Shown piece by piece: positions 1-7,209 of a DNA stretch of 19,371 bases (the first letter of the stretch is position 1; every line of letters starts with the position of its first letter). The DNA comes from JANMQK01 sp031370485. Lineage in GTDB: Bacteria > Acidobacteriota > Polarisedimenticolia > Gp22-AA2. The DNA lies in contig JANMQK010000105.1 of the NCBI GenBank assembly GCA_031370485.1, positions 1 through 19,371 on the forward strand, given 5' to 3'. The translations under genes were made by a program, and so were the position numbers. Under the pieces are notes generated by a model, which did no database searches, was not told the origin of the DNA, and saw only the letters and a list, made by a program, of their open reading frames with translations.

Positions 1-470
1 CGTGCGGGCTGCCGCAGATGAAGCTCGGCTGGATTCTCGCGACCGGTCCGGCCGAGGTCGCCCGCGAGGCGCTTGATCGACTCGATCTGATCGCCGACAC
101 CTATCTTTCGGTCGGCACCCCGGTGCAGGAGGCTGCCTCCCGGCTGCTGGCGCTGGGAGAGGGAATCCGCGAGGCGATCCGGAAGAGGATTCGTGAGAAC
201 CTCGCCCTACTCGAGCGGGAGGTCAAGCCCGGGTCCCCCTGCCGTCTCCTCGCGAGCGATGGCGGCTGGTACTCCGTCCTGCAGGTGCCGGCCGTGGTCC
301 CGGAAGAAGAGCTGGTTCTGTGGCTCCTGGCGTACGACGACGTCCTGGTGCACCCGGGCTACTTCTTCGACTTTCCCCGCGAGGCCTACCTGGTCCTCAG
401 CCTGCTTCCCGCGCCCGGGGCCTTCCGTGAGGCTGTCCGCCGCATCCTGGATCGCGCCTCGTCCCCCTGA
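1..470 (+). CDS. PLP-dependent aminotransferase, class I/II (C-terminal part only)
   Basis: The reading frame is open from the window edge (first full codon at base 3) to TGA at 468-470. The true start and the PLP-binding lysine lie upstream, so the ATG at 18 is not taken as the start. The visible part begins CGLPQMKLGW, which resembles the segment that follows the SLSK lysine motif in fold-type I aminotransferases. It continues with the small-domain pattern DTYLSVGTPVQ, then GGWYSVLQVP, and then VLVHPGYFFDFP near the C-terminus. The family moves amino groups between amino and keto acids in the cytoplasm. The substrate cannot be told from this fragment. In the final strand the sequence is YLVLSLLP, where many class I enzymes have the arginine that binds the substrate carboxylate. 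A 127-base gap and a promoter separate it from the next gene, so it is probably not in that operon. Confidence 0.85.
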   Translation, partial: CGLPQMKLGWILATGPAEVAREALDRLDLIADTYLSVGTPVQEAASRLLALGEGIREAIRKRIRENLALLEREVKPGSPCRLLASDGGWYSVLQVPAVVPEEELVLWLLAYDDVLVHPGYFFDFPREAYLVLSLLPAPGAFREAVRRILDRASSP

Positions 471-483
471 GCCGGGAATACCC

Positions 484-502
484 TGGTTAGCCATTTGGTT
501 AG
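484..502 (+). repeat. Tandem heptamer TGGTTAG just upstream of the bufA -35 box
   Basis: TGGTTAG occurs at 484-490 and again at 496-502, 12 bases apart start to start. The second copy ends one base before the -35 hexamer at 504. A direct repeat in this position is a possible binding site for an activator or repressor of the operon. This is inference from position; no known operator is recognised. Confidence 0.4.
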
Positions 503-503
503 T

Positions 504-532
504 TTGTCGCTCGCGCGGTCCTTGTGTATACT
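504..532 (+). promoter_or_regulatory. Sigma70-type promoter for the bufferin operon
   Basis: TTGTCG (504-509) and TATACT (527-532) are separated by exactly 17 bases. They match the -35 consensus at 4 of 6 positions and the -10 consensus at 5 of 6. Transcription would begin near 539-540 and give a leader of about 58 bases before the ATG at 598. The leader carries a good ribosome binding site, GAGGAG at 585-590, seven bases from the start codon. Confidence 0.6.
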
Positions 533-597
533 GCGCGGTCGCCTGGGCTGGCCGTGGTGGCTGGTTTGGTGCAATGCAACCCAAGAGGAGACTGTAA

Positions 598-897
598 ATG
601 ACTGGCAAGAAAGCGCTTGGCTTCGTCGTCGCGACCGCGGTTGTTGGAATGCTCGCCACCGGCCATCAGTTCGCCGGCGAGAAGGGCAAGATGGACAGCA
701 AGAAGGAAGTGAAGTGCGCCGGTATGAACTCGTGCAAGGGACACGGCGCCTGCGCTTCGGCGGACGGCAGCCACGCCTGCGCCGGCAAGAACGAGTGCAA
801 GGGCAAGGGGTGGGTCAAGGTGAAGAGCGCCGAGGAGTGCACGAAGAAGGGCGGCACCGTCGTCGAGGACAAGAAGGAAGAGGGCGAAGCGAAGTAG
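598..897 (+). CDS. bufA: Bufferin-type metallophore precursor, BufA2-like Cys-rich secreted peptide
   Basis: This encodes a 99-residue precursor peptide. Residues 1-26 form a Sec signal: lysines at 4-5, a hydrophobic run VVATAVVGMLA, and a likely cut near HQFA|GE. The mature part is rich in Lys and Gly and has six cysteines at 40, 46, 52, 61, 67 and 81. Two copies of CAGxNxCKGxG occur at 40-50 and 61-71. This matches the BufA2 class of periplasmic bufferins, RiPPs whose cysteines are oxidised by an MNIO enzyme and which bind copper in characterised relatives. The next two genes encode the expected MNIO (DUF692) and DUF2063 partner, which strongly supports the call. The start is fixed by GAGGAG seven bases upstream. 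There is no proline in the whole precursor. Which cysteines are modified cannot be read from sequence. Confidence 0.88.
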   Translation: MTGKKALGFVVATAVVGMLATGHQFAGEKGKMDSKKEVKCAGMNSCKGHGACASADGSHACAGKNECKGKGWVKVKSAEECTKKGGTVVEDKKEEGEAK

Positions 898-912
898 GAG
901 TTCCCACAGGAC

Positions 913-947
913 GGAGGGCCCCGGGCCTGTCCGGGCCCGGGGCCTCC
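913..947 (+). terminator. Strong GC hairpin between bufA and bufB (attenuator-like)
   Basis: Bases 913-927 pair with 934-947 to give a 14-bp, almost wholly G-C stem with one bulged G in the left arm. The loop is six bases (928-933). It begins 15 bases after the bufA stop and ends 10 bases before the bufB ATG. No T-tract follows (next bases GATTCATCTC), so it may be a partial terminator, an mRNA 3'-end stabiliser or a translation block rather than a classical intrinsic terminator. It would allow much more precursor than enzyme to be made. Confidence 0.55.
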
Positions 948-957
948 GATTCATCTC

Positions 958-1950
958 ATGCGGGCTGAAGAGATCGGGGCGCGCGCCGCAGTGAAGGGCG
1001 GGGCCGTGCCGGCCGAGGGCGGGCCAGCCGGTGAAAGACCTGCGTCCCTCGGCCATGGCGTGGGTCTCAGGCGCGACCACTTCGACCGAGTTCTTTCCGG
1101 CCCGACCCACATCGACTGGTTCGAAGTCATCTCCGAAAACTTCATGGTGCGCGGCGGCAGGGCCCTCGACGTCCTGACGCGCGTGCGCGAGCGTTACCCG
1201 GTTGTACTTCACGGAGTCTCCCTCTCCATCGGTTCGACCGACCCCCTCGACGAAACGTACCTGGACAACCTGGCGGACCTGGCCCGGCGCGTCGAGCCGG
1301 CCTGGGTCTCCGACCATCTATGCTGGACGAGTGTCGGCGGGCACCAGGCCCACGACCTCCTGCCTCTTCCTTACACCGAGAAGGCCCTCGACCACGTGGT
1401 CCGGCGGATCGTCAGGGTGCAGGAGCGGCTCGGACGCCCCATCGCCATTGAAAACGTCTCGAGCTACGTCGCCTATAAGCATTCCGTGATGCCCGAATGG
1501 GAGTTTTTGGCGGCGGTCGCCGAGCGCTCGGGCTGCGGCATCCTGCTCGACGTGAACAACATCTATGTCAGCGCAAGAAACCACGGCTTTGCCCCGGGCA
1601 CCTACCTCGAAGGCATACCTCCCGCCAAGGTCTGGCAGTTCCATCTTGCCGGGCACTCCAACAAGGGGGACTACCTCCTGGACACCCACGATCACCCGGT
1701 GGCCGACCCGGTCTGGGATCTCTATGCCGCTGCTCTTCGGAGGTTTGGCCCCGTCAGCACGCTCATCGAATGGGACGACAACATCCCGGACTTTGAAAGG
1801 CTCGAGCAGGAGTCGGAGAGGGCCCGATCGATCGCGACCCCCATCCTGGCGTCGAAGCCGATGCCGGCCGGTCGCGTTTCGCGCCTGGCCGACTCCGGGG
1901 AGGGCCGCACCGCGCCGTCCGCGTGCGTCGCGGGCCCGGAGACGCTGTGA
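958..1950 (+). CDS. bufB: MNIO-family (DUF692/UPF0276) peptide-modifying iron enzyme, BufB
   Basis: The product is a 330-residue TIM-barrel-type multinuclear non-heme iron oxidase, which uses iron and oxygen to modify precursor cysteines in the cytoplasm before export. The family's metal-ligand and active-site motifs are all visible: SENF 59-62, HGVSLSIG 85-92, SDHLCW 118-123, ENVSSY 165-170, LLDVNNIYVSARNHG 196-210, HLAGH 229-233, DTHDHPV 242-248 and EWDDNIPD 271-278. Conserved homology starts near LGHGVGLR (31-38). The first 30 residues are poorly conserved in character and the ATG at 958 has no clear ribosome binding site. In-frame GTG codons at 991 and 1006 are possible alternative starts. 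Residues after about 297 are an Arg/Ala/Gly-rich tail. Family assignment is very secure. The exact chemistry on this precursor (such as thiooxazole or oxazolone-thioamide formation) is not. Confidence 0.93.
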   Translation: MRAEEIGARAAVKGGAVPAEGGPAGERPASLGHGVGLRRDHFDRVLSGPTHIDWFEVISENFMVRGGRALDVLTRVRERYPVVLHGVSLSIGSTDPLDETYLDNLADLARRVEPAWVSDHLCWTSVGGHQAHDLLPLPYTEKALDHVVRRIVRVQERLGRPIAIENVSSYVAYKHSVMPEWEFLAAVAERSGCGILLDVNNIYVSARNHGFAPGTYLEGIPPAKVWQFHLAGHSNKGDYLLDTHDHPVADPVWDLYAAALRRFGPVSTLIEWDDNIPDFERLEQESERARSIATPILASKPMPAGRVSRLADSGEGRTAPSACVAGPETL

Positions 1951-2831
1951 TGAGCGAGACGCCCGACCTGCAGCGCACGCAGCGGATATTCTGGAGCCTG
2001 ATCACGGCCCCCACGGGGGTGCGCCCGGCGCTCGAGGACCTCGCGCGTCGGGGTGAGCTTCCGGCGCCGGGCATCGACGATCTCATTGTTGGCGACGAGC
2101 GGCTCTCCGCGGCCGACCGGCTCGACATCTACGCCAACATGTACTTCTTCAGGCTTCACGACTGCCTTCGGGAAGATTTCGCCTGCGTCGCCGCGGCCAT
2201 CGGCGATGACCGCTTCCACAACCTGGTGACCGATTACCTCCTCCGCCACCCCTCGGAGCACCCGTCGCTGCGCTACCTGGGGCGGCACCTGCCGCAGTTC
2301 GTGTCGGGGCATCCCCTCGGAACGGAGTTCCCGTGGCTCGCCGACCTGGCGCGTCTCGAGTGGGCCAGGGTCGACGCCTTCGATGCTCCCGACGGACGAC
2401 CCCTGACGCGGGAGGACCTGGCGCGGCTTCCCCAGGAGACCGTGGGCGAACGACGGATCGGCATGGTCGCGTCGCTTGCGCTCCTGCGCCTCGAGCACGA
2501 CGTGGTCCGGGCCTGGAATCAGCTCAAGGAAAAGCCGGCCGAGGCCTGCGCCCCGGGCGATGAACACCGGTGCGGGCCGGCGCGCCTCACCGTCGCGCGC
2601 CGCCGCACACACGCGCGCGTCTGGCGCAGCGGCTTCGTCGTCTATCACCGGAGTATCGGCGACGAGGAGGCACGCTGCCTCGACTTGGCTGCCGGGGGAG
2701 AGAGCCTGGGAGCCATCTGCCAGAAACTGGCCGCGGGGCACTCCCTCACGAAGGCCACCGCGCACGTCGGACGCCTCCTCCAGACCTGGATCGATGACGG
2801 CATTCTGTCCGGTCTCGACCTCCCTGCCTGA
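1950..2831 (+). CDS. bufC: DUF2063 protein, BufC/HvfC-type partner of the MNIO enzyme
   Basis: This is a 293-residue protein starting at the ATG at 1950, which shares one base with the bufB stop (TGATG). GGAG at 1938-1941 lies eight bases upstream. An in-frame start at 1923 is possible but less likely. The N-terminal half carries the DUF2063 pattern: DRLDIYANMYFFRLHDCL (about 59-76), then DDRFHNLVTDYLLRHPSEHP (87-106), LRYLGRHLPQFV (108-119) and FPWLADLARLEWARVDAFDA (128-147). The C-terminal third (about 215-293) looks like a small alpha/beta domain of the sort proposed to bind precursor peptides in this family. BufC-type proteins are thought to form a complex with the MNIO enzyme and present the precursor to it. 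Translational coupling with bufB implies near-equal amounts of both. Confidence 0.88.
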   Translation: MSETPDLQRTQRIFWSLITAPTGVRPALEDLARRGELPAPGIDDLIVGDERLSAADRLDIYANMYFFRLHDCLREDFACVAAAIGDDRFHNLVTDYLLRHPSEHPSLRYLGRHLPQFVSGHPLGTEFPWLADLARLEWARVDAFDAPDGRPLTREDLARLPQETVGERRIGMVASLALLRLEHDVVRAWNQLKEKPAEACAPGDEHRCGPARLTVARRRTHARVWRSGFVVYHRSIGDEEARCLDLAAGGESLGAICQKLAAGHSLTKATAHVGRLLQTWIDDGILSGLDLPA

Positions 2832-2887
2832 GTTAGAATTACCACTCGCTCGACTCGTGGCTTACCGACCTTTCCAGGGGGGGCATC

Positions 2888-5182
2888 ATGATGCTGCGCT
2901 CAGCGGGTACACGCCAAGCCGTTTGCGCCGCGCGCCGGGCCGCGTCCCTCGCGGCCGTGGTCGTGCTGTGGGCCGTCAGTTTCTACCTCGTACCGGCCGC
3001 CTGCGCCGCGGAAGCCGGCGGCGATGACGGGGCCGGAGCCACGATGACCGGCCATTCCTCCGGCGGCGGCGTGCCCAGTCCCCCCCCGACCCGCACGGAT
3101 GACGTCGTGGAAAAAGTGCACGGCGTCACGATCGCCGACCCGTACCGCTGGCTCGAGGACGCCGCGAGCCCGGAGGTGCACGCCTGGGTTGATGGCGAGA
3201 ACGCCTACACGCGGTCGCTCCTCGACGTCCGGCCCGGCCGCGCTGCGCTCAAGGAGCGCCTGTCGAGCCTGCTCAGCATCGGCGTCATCGGCACGCCCGA
3301 GGATCGCCGCGGGCTCTATTTCCACACGCGCCGCGAGGGCCGGGGCCAGAACCAGCCAATTATCTATGTCCGCAAAGGGCTGCGGGGGAAGGATCGTGTC
3401 CTCGTGGACCCGAATCCACTGAGCCCCGACGGCACCGCCACCATCGACTGGTGGTATCCCTCGGAGGACGGCACGCTCGTCGCCTACGGGGTCTCCAAGA
3501 GCGGCGACGAGAAAAGCACGCTGCAGGTGGTCGAAACGGCGTCGGGCAAGACGCGCCCGGATCTCATTCCGAACACGCGATATTGTTCGCTCGCCTGGCT
3601 TCCCGACGCGAGCGGCTTCTACTACACGCGCTACCCTGCGCCAGGAAGCGTGCCCGCGGGCGAGGAGAACTACCACCGGCACCTATTCCTCCACCGGCTG
3701 GGGGAGGACCCCGCCAGGGACGTCAAGGTCTTCGGCGAGCAGCGCAAGCCGCAGGACATGATCCAGATCAACATCGCCGAGGACGGGGGCTACCTCGTGG
3801 TGCAGGTCGCCGAGGGATGGACCCGCAGCGATCTCTATGTTAAAGATCTGCGGAAGAAGGACTCGCCCTTCGTGCCGATCGCCGAAGGACTCGATGCGAT
3901 CTTCGGGGGCGTGACGGCCGGCGACACGCTCTATCTCCTGACGAACTGGAAAGCGCCCCGCTACCGCCTGGTGAAGGTCGACCTCGCCAAACCGCAACAG
4001 GAGAGCTGGCGCGACCTGATCCCGGAGAGCGACGGAGTTCTCAACTCGGTCGATCTCATCGGCGGCCGGATCGTGACCCTGTCCCTGAAAAACGCCACCT
4101 CGCGGCTCGCGGTGCACGACGCGGCGGGGAAGACGATCCGCGAGATTCCGCTTCCGTCCCTCGGGACCGTCGACCGCGTCACCGGCCGGCAGGGCGGCCA
4201 TGAGGCCTTCTTCGGCTTCTCGTCCTACACCACGCCGCCGGCCATCTACCGGTACGACTTGAAGGCCGGCGCCTCCTCCGTGTGGGACACGGTGAAGTCC
4301 GACGTCGATCTCTCACGGCTCGAGGTCAAGCAGGTCTTCTATCCCTCGAAGGACGGGACGAAGGTCTCGATGTTCGTGGTGCACCGCAAGGGGATTGCCC
4401 TCGACGGGAAAAACCCCGCGCTGCTTTACGGCTACGGCGGGTTCAACATCAGCGAGACCCCCCATTTCTCGCGCACCGTCGTTCCCTGGCTCGAACGCGG
4501 CGGCATCTACGCCGTGGCGAACCTGCGCGGCGGGGGCGAGTACGGGGAGGACTGGCACCGGGCCGGGATGCTCGACAAGAAGCAGAACGTCTTCGACGAT
4601 TACATCGCCGCGGCCGAATGGCTGATCGCGAACAAGTACACGACGAGCAGGCGGCTCGGGATCATGGGGGGCAGCAACGGGGGTCTCCTGGTGGGGGCGG
4701 CGATGACCCAGCGGCCGGACCTGTTTCGCGCGGTACTCTGCGCGGTGCCGCTTCTCGACATGGTGCGCTACCACAACTTCCAGATCGCGCAGCTCTGGGT
4801 CCCGGAGTACGGCTCGGCCGAGAAGGAGGAGCAGTTCCGCTTCCTCCACGCGTACTCCCCCTACCACCACGTCGTGAAGGGGACCGCCTACCCCGCGGTG
4901 CTGTTCGAAGCGGCCGAGAGCGATTCGCGGGTCGACCCGATGCACGCGCGCAAAATGGCGGCGCTCGTGCAGTCCTCGACCTCTTCGGGGCTGCCGGTGC
5001 TACTGCGCATCGAGACGAAAGCGGGACACGGAATCGGCAAGCCGCTTTCCAAGCAGATCGACGAAGCCGTCGACACCTGGTCGTTCCTGCTGTGGCAGCT
5101 GGGTCTCGAGCCTGGCGCGGAGGATCGCCCGCCTGCGGCGGGAGCGGTGCCGCGCGCGGCCCCCGCAGCCCCGGGACGATAG
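2888..5182 (+). CDS. Secreted prolyl oligopeptidase (peptidase family S9A)
   Basis: The 764-residue length is close to the usual 680-720 plus a signal peptide. Residues 1 to about 40 form a long export signal with hydrophobic core ASLAAVVVLWAVSFYLVPA, cut probably near ACAA|EAGG. The enzyme is expected to cleave short proline-containing peptides outside the cytoplasm. The seven-bladed propeller follows the family N-terminal motif DPYRWLED (about 82-89). The catalytic domain has the nucleophile Ser596 in GGSNGG, Asp679 with neighbouring Arg681 in SDSRVD, and His714 in AGHG, so the triad is complete. A G-rich ribosome binding site (AGGGGGGG, 2876-2883) precedes two adjacent ATG codons. The second, at 2891, has the better spacing (7 against 4). 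It lies 56 bases after bufC, and read-through from that operon is possible. The next gene starts 2 bases after its stop. Confidence 0.93.
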   Translation: MMLRSAGTRQAVCAARRAASLAAVVVLWAVSFYLVPAACAAEAGGDDGAGATMTGHSSGGGVPSPPPTRTDDVVEKVHGVTIADPYRWLEDAASPEVHAWVDGENAYTRSLLDVRPGRAALKERLSSLLSIGVIGTPEDRRGLYFHTRREGRGQNQPIIYVRKGLRGKDRVLVDPNPLSPDGTATIDWWYPSEDGTLVAYGVSKSGDEKSTLQVVETASGKTRPDLIPNTRYCSLAWLPDASGFYYTRYPAPGSVPAGEENYHRHLFLHRLGEDPARDVKVFGEQRKPQDMIQINIAEDGGYLVVQVAEGWTRSDLYVKDLRKKDSPFVPIAEGLDAIFGGVTAGDTLYLLTNWKAPRYRLVKVDLAKPQQESWRDLIPESDGVLNSVDLIGGRIVTLSLKNATSRLAVHDAAGKTIREIPLPSLGTVDRVTGRQGGHEAFFGFSSYTTPPAIYRYDLKAGASSVWDTVKSDVDLSRLEVKQVFYPSKDGTKVSMFVVHRKGIALDGKNPALLYGYGGFNISETPHFSRTVVPWLERGGIYAVANLRGGGEYGEDWHRAGMLDKKQNVFDDYIAAAEWLIANKYTTSRRLGIMGGSNGGLLVGAAMTQRPDLFRAVLCAVPLLDMVRYHNFQIAQLWVPEYGSAEKEEQFRFLHAYSPYHHVVKGTAYPAVLFEAAESDSRVDPMHARKMAALVQSSTSSGLPVLLRIETKAGHGIGKPLSKQIDEAVDTWSFLLWQLGLEPGAEDRPPAAGAVPRAAPAAPGR

Positions 5183-5184
5183 CG

Positions 5185-7209
5185 ATGCCGACCGCCCCCT
5201 CGGTCTGCCCTCTCGACTGCCCCGACCGGTGCAGTCTCGAGGTGCGCGTCGAGGAAGGGCGCGTGGTCTCGCTCACGGGGAGCCATGTCAATCCCGTGAC
5301 CGACGGGTACATCTGCGCCAAGGTCAGACGATTCCCCGACAGGGTCTACGGCCCGGACCGGCTGCTTCATCCCATGCGGCGCAAGGGCCCCAAGGGGGAC
5401 GGGCGGTTCGAGAGAATCTCATGGGACGAGGCGATCGACTCGATCGCGAAACGCTTCGAGGAGGCGCGCGCCCGCCACGGCGGCGAGGCGATCCTGCCGT
5501 TTTTCTACGGCGGGTCGAACGGGCTGCTGACCCAGGGCGGGGCGGACGAGACGCTGTTCCGCGCCCTCGGCGCCTCGCGCCTGGCGCGCACCGTCTGCGC
5601 CGCCCCGACAGGCGCCGCGGCCCAGGCCCTCTACGGCAAGATGAGCAGCGTCGATTTCCGGGACCTCGCGGCGGCCCGCTGCATCATCCTGTGGGGGGCT
5701 AATCCGAGAGTCAGCAACATCCACCTCATGCCCATCTTGAAGGCGGCGCACGAGGCGGGAACGCGCGTCCACCTCGTCGACCCGCGGCGTACTCTCAACG
5801 ACGGTTGGTTCGACCGGCACCTGGCCGTTTTCCCCGGAACCGACGCCGCGGTGGCCCTGGCGATGATCGGCCACCTCGATCGCAGCGGCCTCGCGGACCG
5901 GTCGTTCCTCGAACGGCACACGACCGGCTGGGAGAGGCTCCTCGAGCACGCCCGCGCCTGGACCCTCGAGCGCGCGGCCGCCCTGGCCCGGGTCGATGCC
6001 AAGGAGATCGCCGCGGTCGCCGAGGAGTACGCCGCGGCGAGTCCGGCGCTCGTCCGCTGCGGCTGGGGCCTCGAGCGCAACCGCAACGGGGAGTCGTCGG
6101 TCGCGGCGGTCCTGGCGCTTCCCGCGGTCGCGGGGAAATTCGGCGTGAGTGGCGGCGGATACACCCTCTCGGGGTCGCCGGCCTACCAGGTGGACAAGGA
6201 AGCCCTCGCGGGGCTTCCGGTCCCCGGCACCCGAGTCGTCAACATGAACCATCTCGGACGAACACTCCTGGAGGAAAAGACTCCGCCCGTCACCGCCCTC
6301 TTCGTCTACAACGCCAACCCGGTCGTGACCGTCCCCGACCAGAACAGGGTGCGCAAGGGCCTGGAGCGCGAGGACCTTTTCACGGTGGTTTTCGATCAGG
6401 TCATGACCGACACCGCGCTCTACGCGGACATCCTCCTGCCGGCGACGACCTTTCTCGAGCACAGGGAGCTCAGCACCTCGTACGGCACCTACGCCCTGCA
6501 GCTGGGCGAGCCGGTGATCCCGCCGGTCGGCGAGTCGAAGCCAAATGAGGAGGTGTTTCGCCTGCTCGCGAAACGGCTGGGAGCCGCGGGATCCTACCCC
6601 GGGGGGGACGCGCTCCTGGACCTGGCCGTCGGCGCTGTCCGCGGGCCGCTGGCGAAAGACGGGGGCGATCAGGGAGAACGCCTGCGCCGCGACCGGATCC
6701 TGCGCCTCGATTTCCCGGGGGAGCGTCCGGTGCAGTTCAAGACGGCGCTGCCCCGGACCTCCGACTGCAAGGCGCACCTCTGGCCGGAGGAATTCGGCCC
6801 CGACCCGTACCGGGTCCTCGAGGAGACTCCCGATGCCCGCCACCCGCTGGCGCTCATCTCTCCCGCCAGCGACAAGACGATCTCCTCGACCCTCGGCGAG
6901 GTCACGATCGATCGGGCCCTGCTCGAGATGCACCCGGCGGACGCCGCCGCGCGCGGCCTCGCCGACGGGCAGGAGGTTCGCATCCACAACACGCTCGGAG
7001 AGGTCCGGGTCGGCCTCCGACTCAACCCGGCCCTGCGCCCCGGGATCGTGTTTCTCCCCAAGGGGATCTGGAACCGGCATACAAGGAACGGTGCCGCCGG
7101 CACGGCGCTCGTGCCGGACAGTGTGACCGCCGTCTCGGGCGGCGCCTGCTTCAACGACGCGCGGGTCGAGGTGAGTGCCGCCGCCATCACAGGAGGGACC
7201 CGACCATGA
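5185..7209 (+). CDS. Molybdopterin-dependent oxidoreductase (DMSO reductase superfamily)
   Basis: This is a 674-residue enzyme of the MopB/DMSO reductase superfamily. The ATG at 5185 is chosen because the protein then begins directly with the 4Fe-4S domain. Its ligands are Cys8, Cys12, Cys16 and Cys44 (CPLDCPDRC, then YICAK), a C-x3-C-x3-C-x27-C pattern. The frame is open far upstream but only as a shadow inside the peptidase gene. Cys138 in RTVCAAPTG sits where formate dehydrogenase H has its molybdenum-binding selenocysteine, so it is the likely Mo ligand (inference by motif alignment). The dinucleotide-binding C-terminal domain starts near 553 (HPLALISPASDKT). There is no Tat signal, so the protein is probably cytoplasmic. 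No iron-sulfur or membrane subunit lies beside it, and the substrate is unknown. Its stop overlaps the next start (ATGA). Confidence 0.9.
   Translation: MPTAPSVCPLDCPDRCSLEVRVEEGRVVSLTGSHVNPVTDGYICAKVRRFPDRVYGPDRLLHPMRRKGPKGDGRFERISWDEAIDSIAKRFEEARARHGGEAILPFFYGGSNGLLTQGGADETLFRALGASRLARTVCAAPTGAAAQALYGKMSSVDFRDLAAARCIILWGANPRVSNIHLMPILKAAHEAGTRVHLVDPRRTLNDGWFDRHLAVFPGTDAAVALAMIGHLDRSGLADRSFLERHTTGWERLLEHARAWTLERAAALARVDAKEIAAVAEEYAAASPALVRCGWGLERNRNGESSVAAVLALPAVAGKFGVSGGGYTLSGSPAYQVDKEALAGLPVPGTRVVNMNHLGRTLLEEKTPPVTALFVYNANPVVTVPDQNRVRKGLEREDLFTVVFDQVMTDTALYADILLPATTFLEHRELSTSYGTYALQLGEPVIPPVGESKPNEEVFRLLAKRLGAAGSYPGGDALLDLAVGAVRGPLAKDGGDQGERLRRDRILRLDFPGERPVQFKTALPRTSDCKAHLWPEEFGPDPYRVLEETPDARHPLALISPASDKTISSTLGEVTIDRALLEMHPADAAARGLADGQEVRIHNTLGEVRVGLRLNPALRPGIVFLPKGIWNRHTRNGAAGTALVPDSVTAVSGGACFNDARVEVSAAAITGGTRP

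Noticed and set aside
2834..2839. TAGAAT as a -10 box for the peptidase gene
   Set aside because: The bases at the -35 position (GGTCTC region) do not resemble a consensus, and the gene could be read from upstream.
2888..5182. The prolyl oligopeptidase as the maturation protease of the bufferin precursor
   Set aside because: The precursor has no proline at all, the protease is exported, and signal peptidase already explains the expected processing.
4282..5184. An upstream extension of the molybdoenzyme reading frame
   Set aside because: It is an open shadow frame inside the peptidase gene with Arg/Gly-rich nonsense composition; homology begins right at the ATG at 5185.
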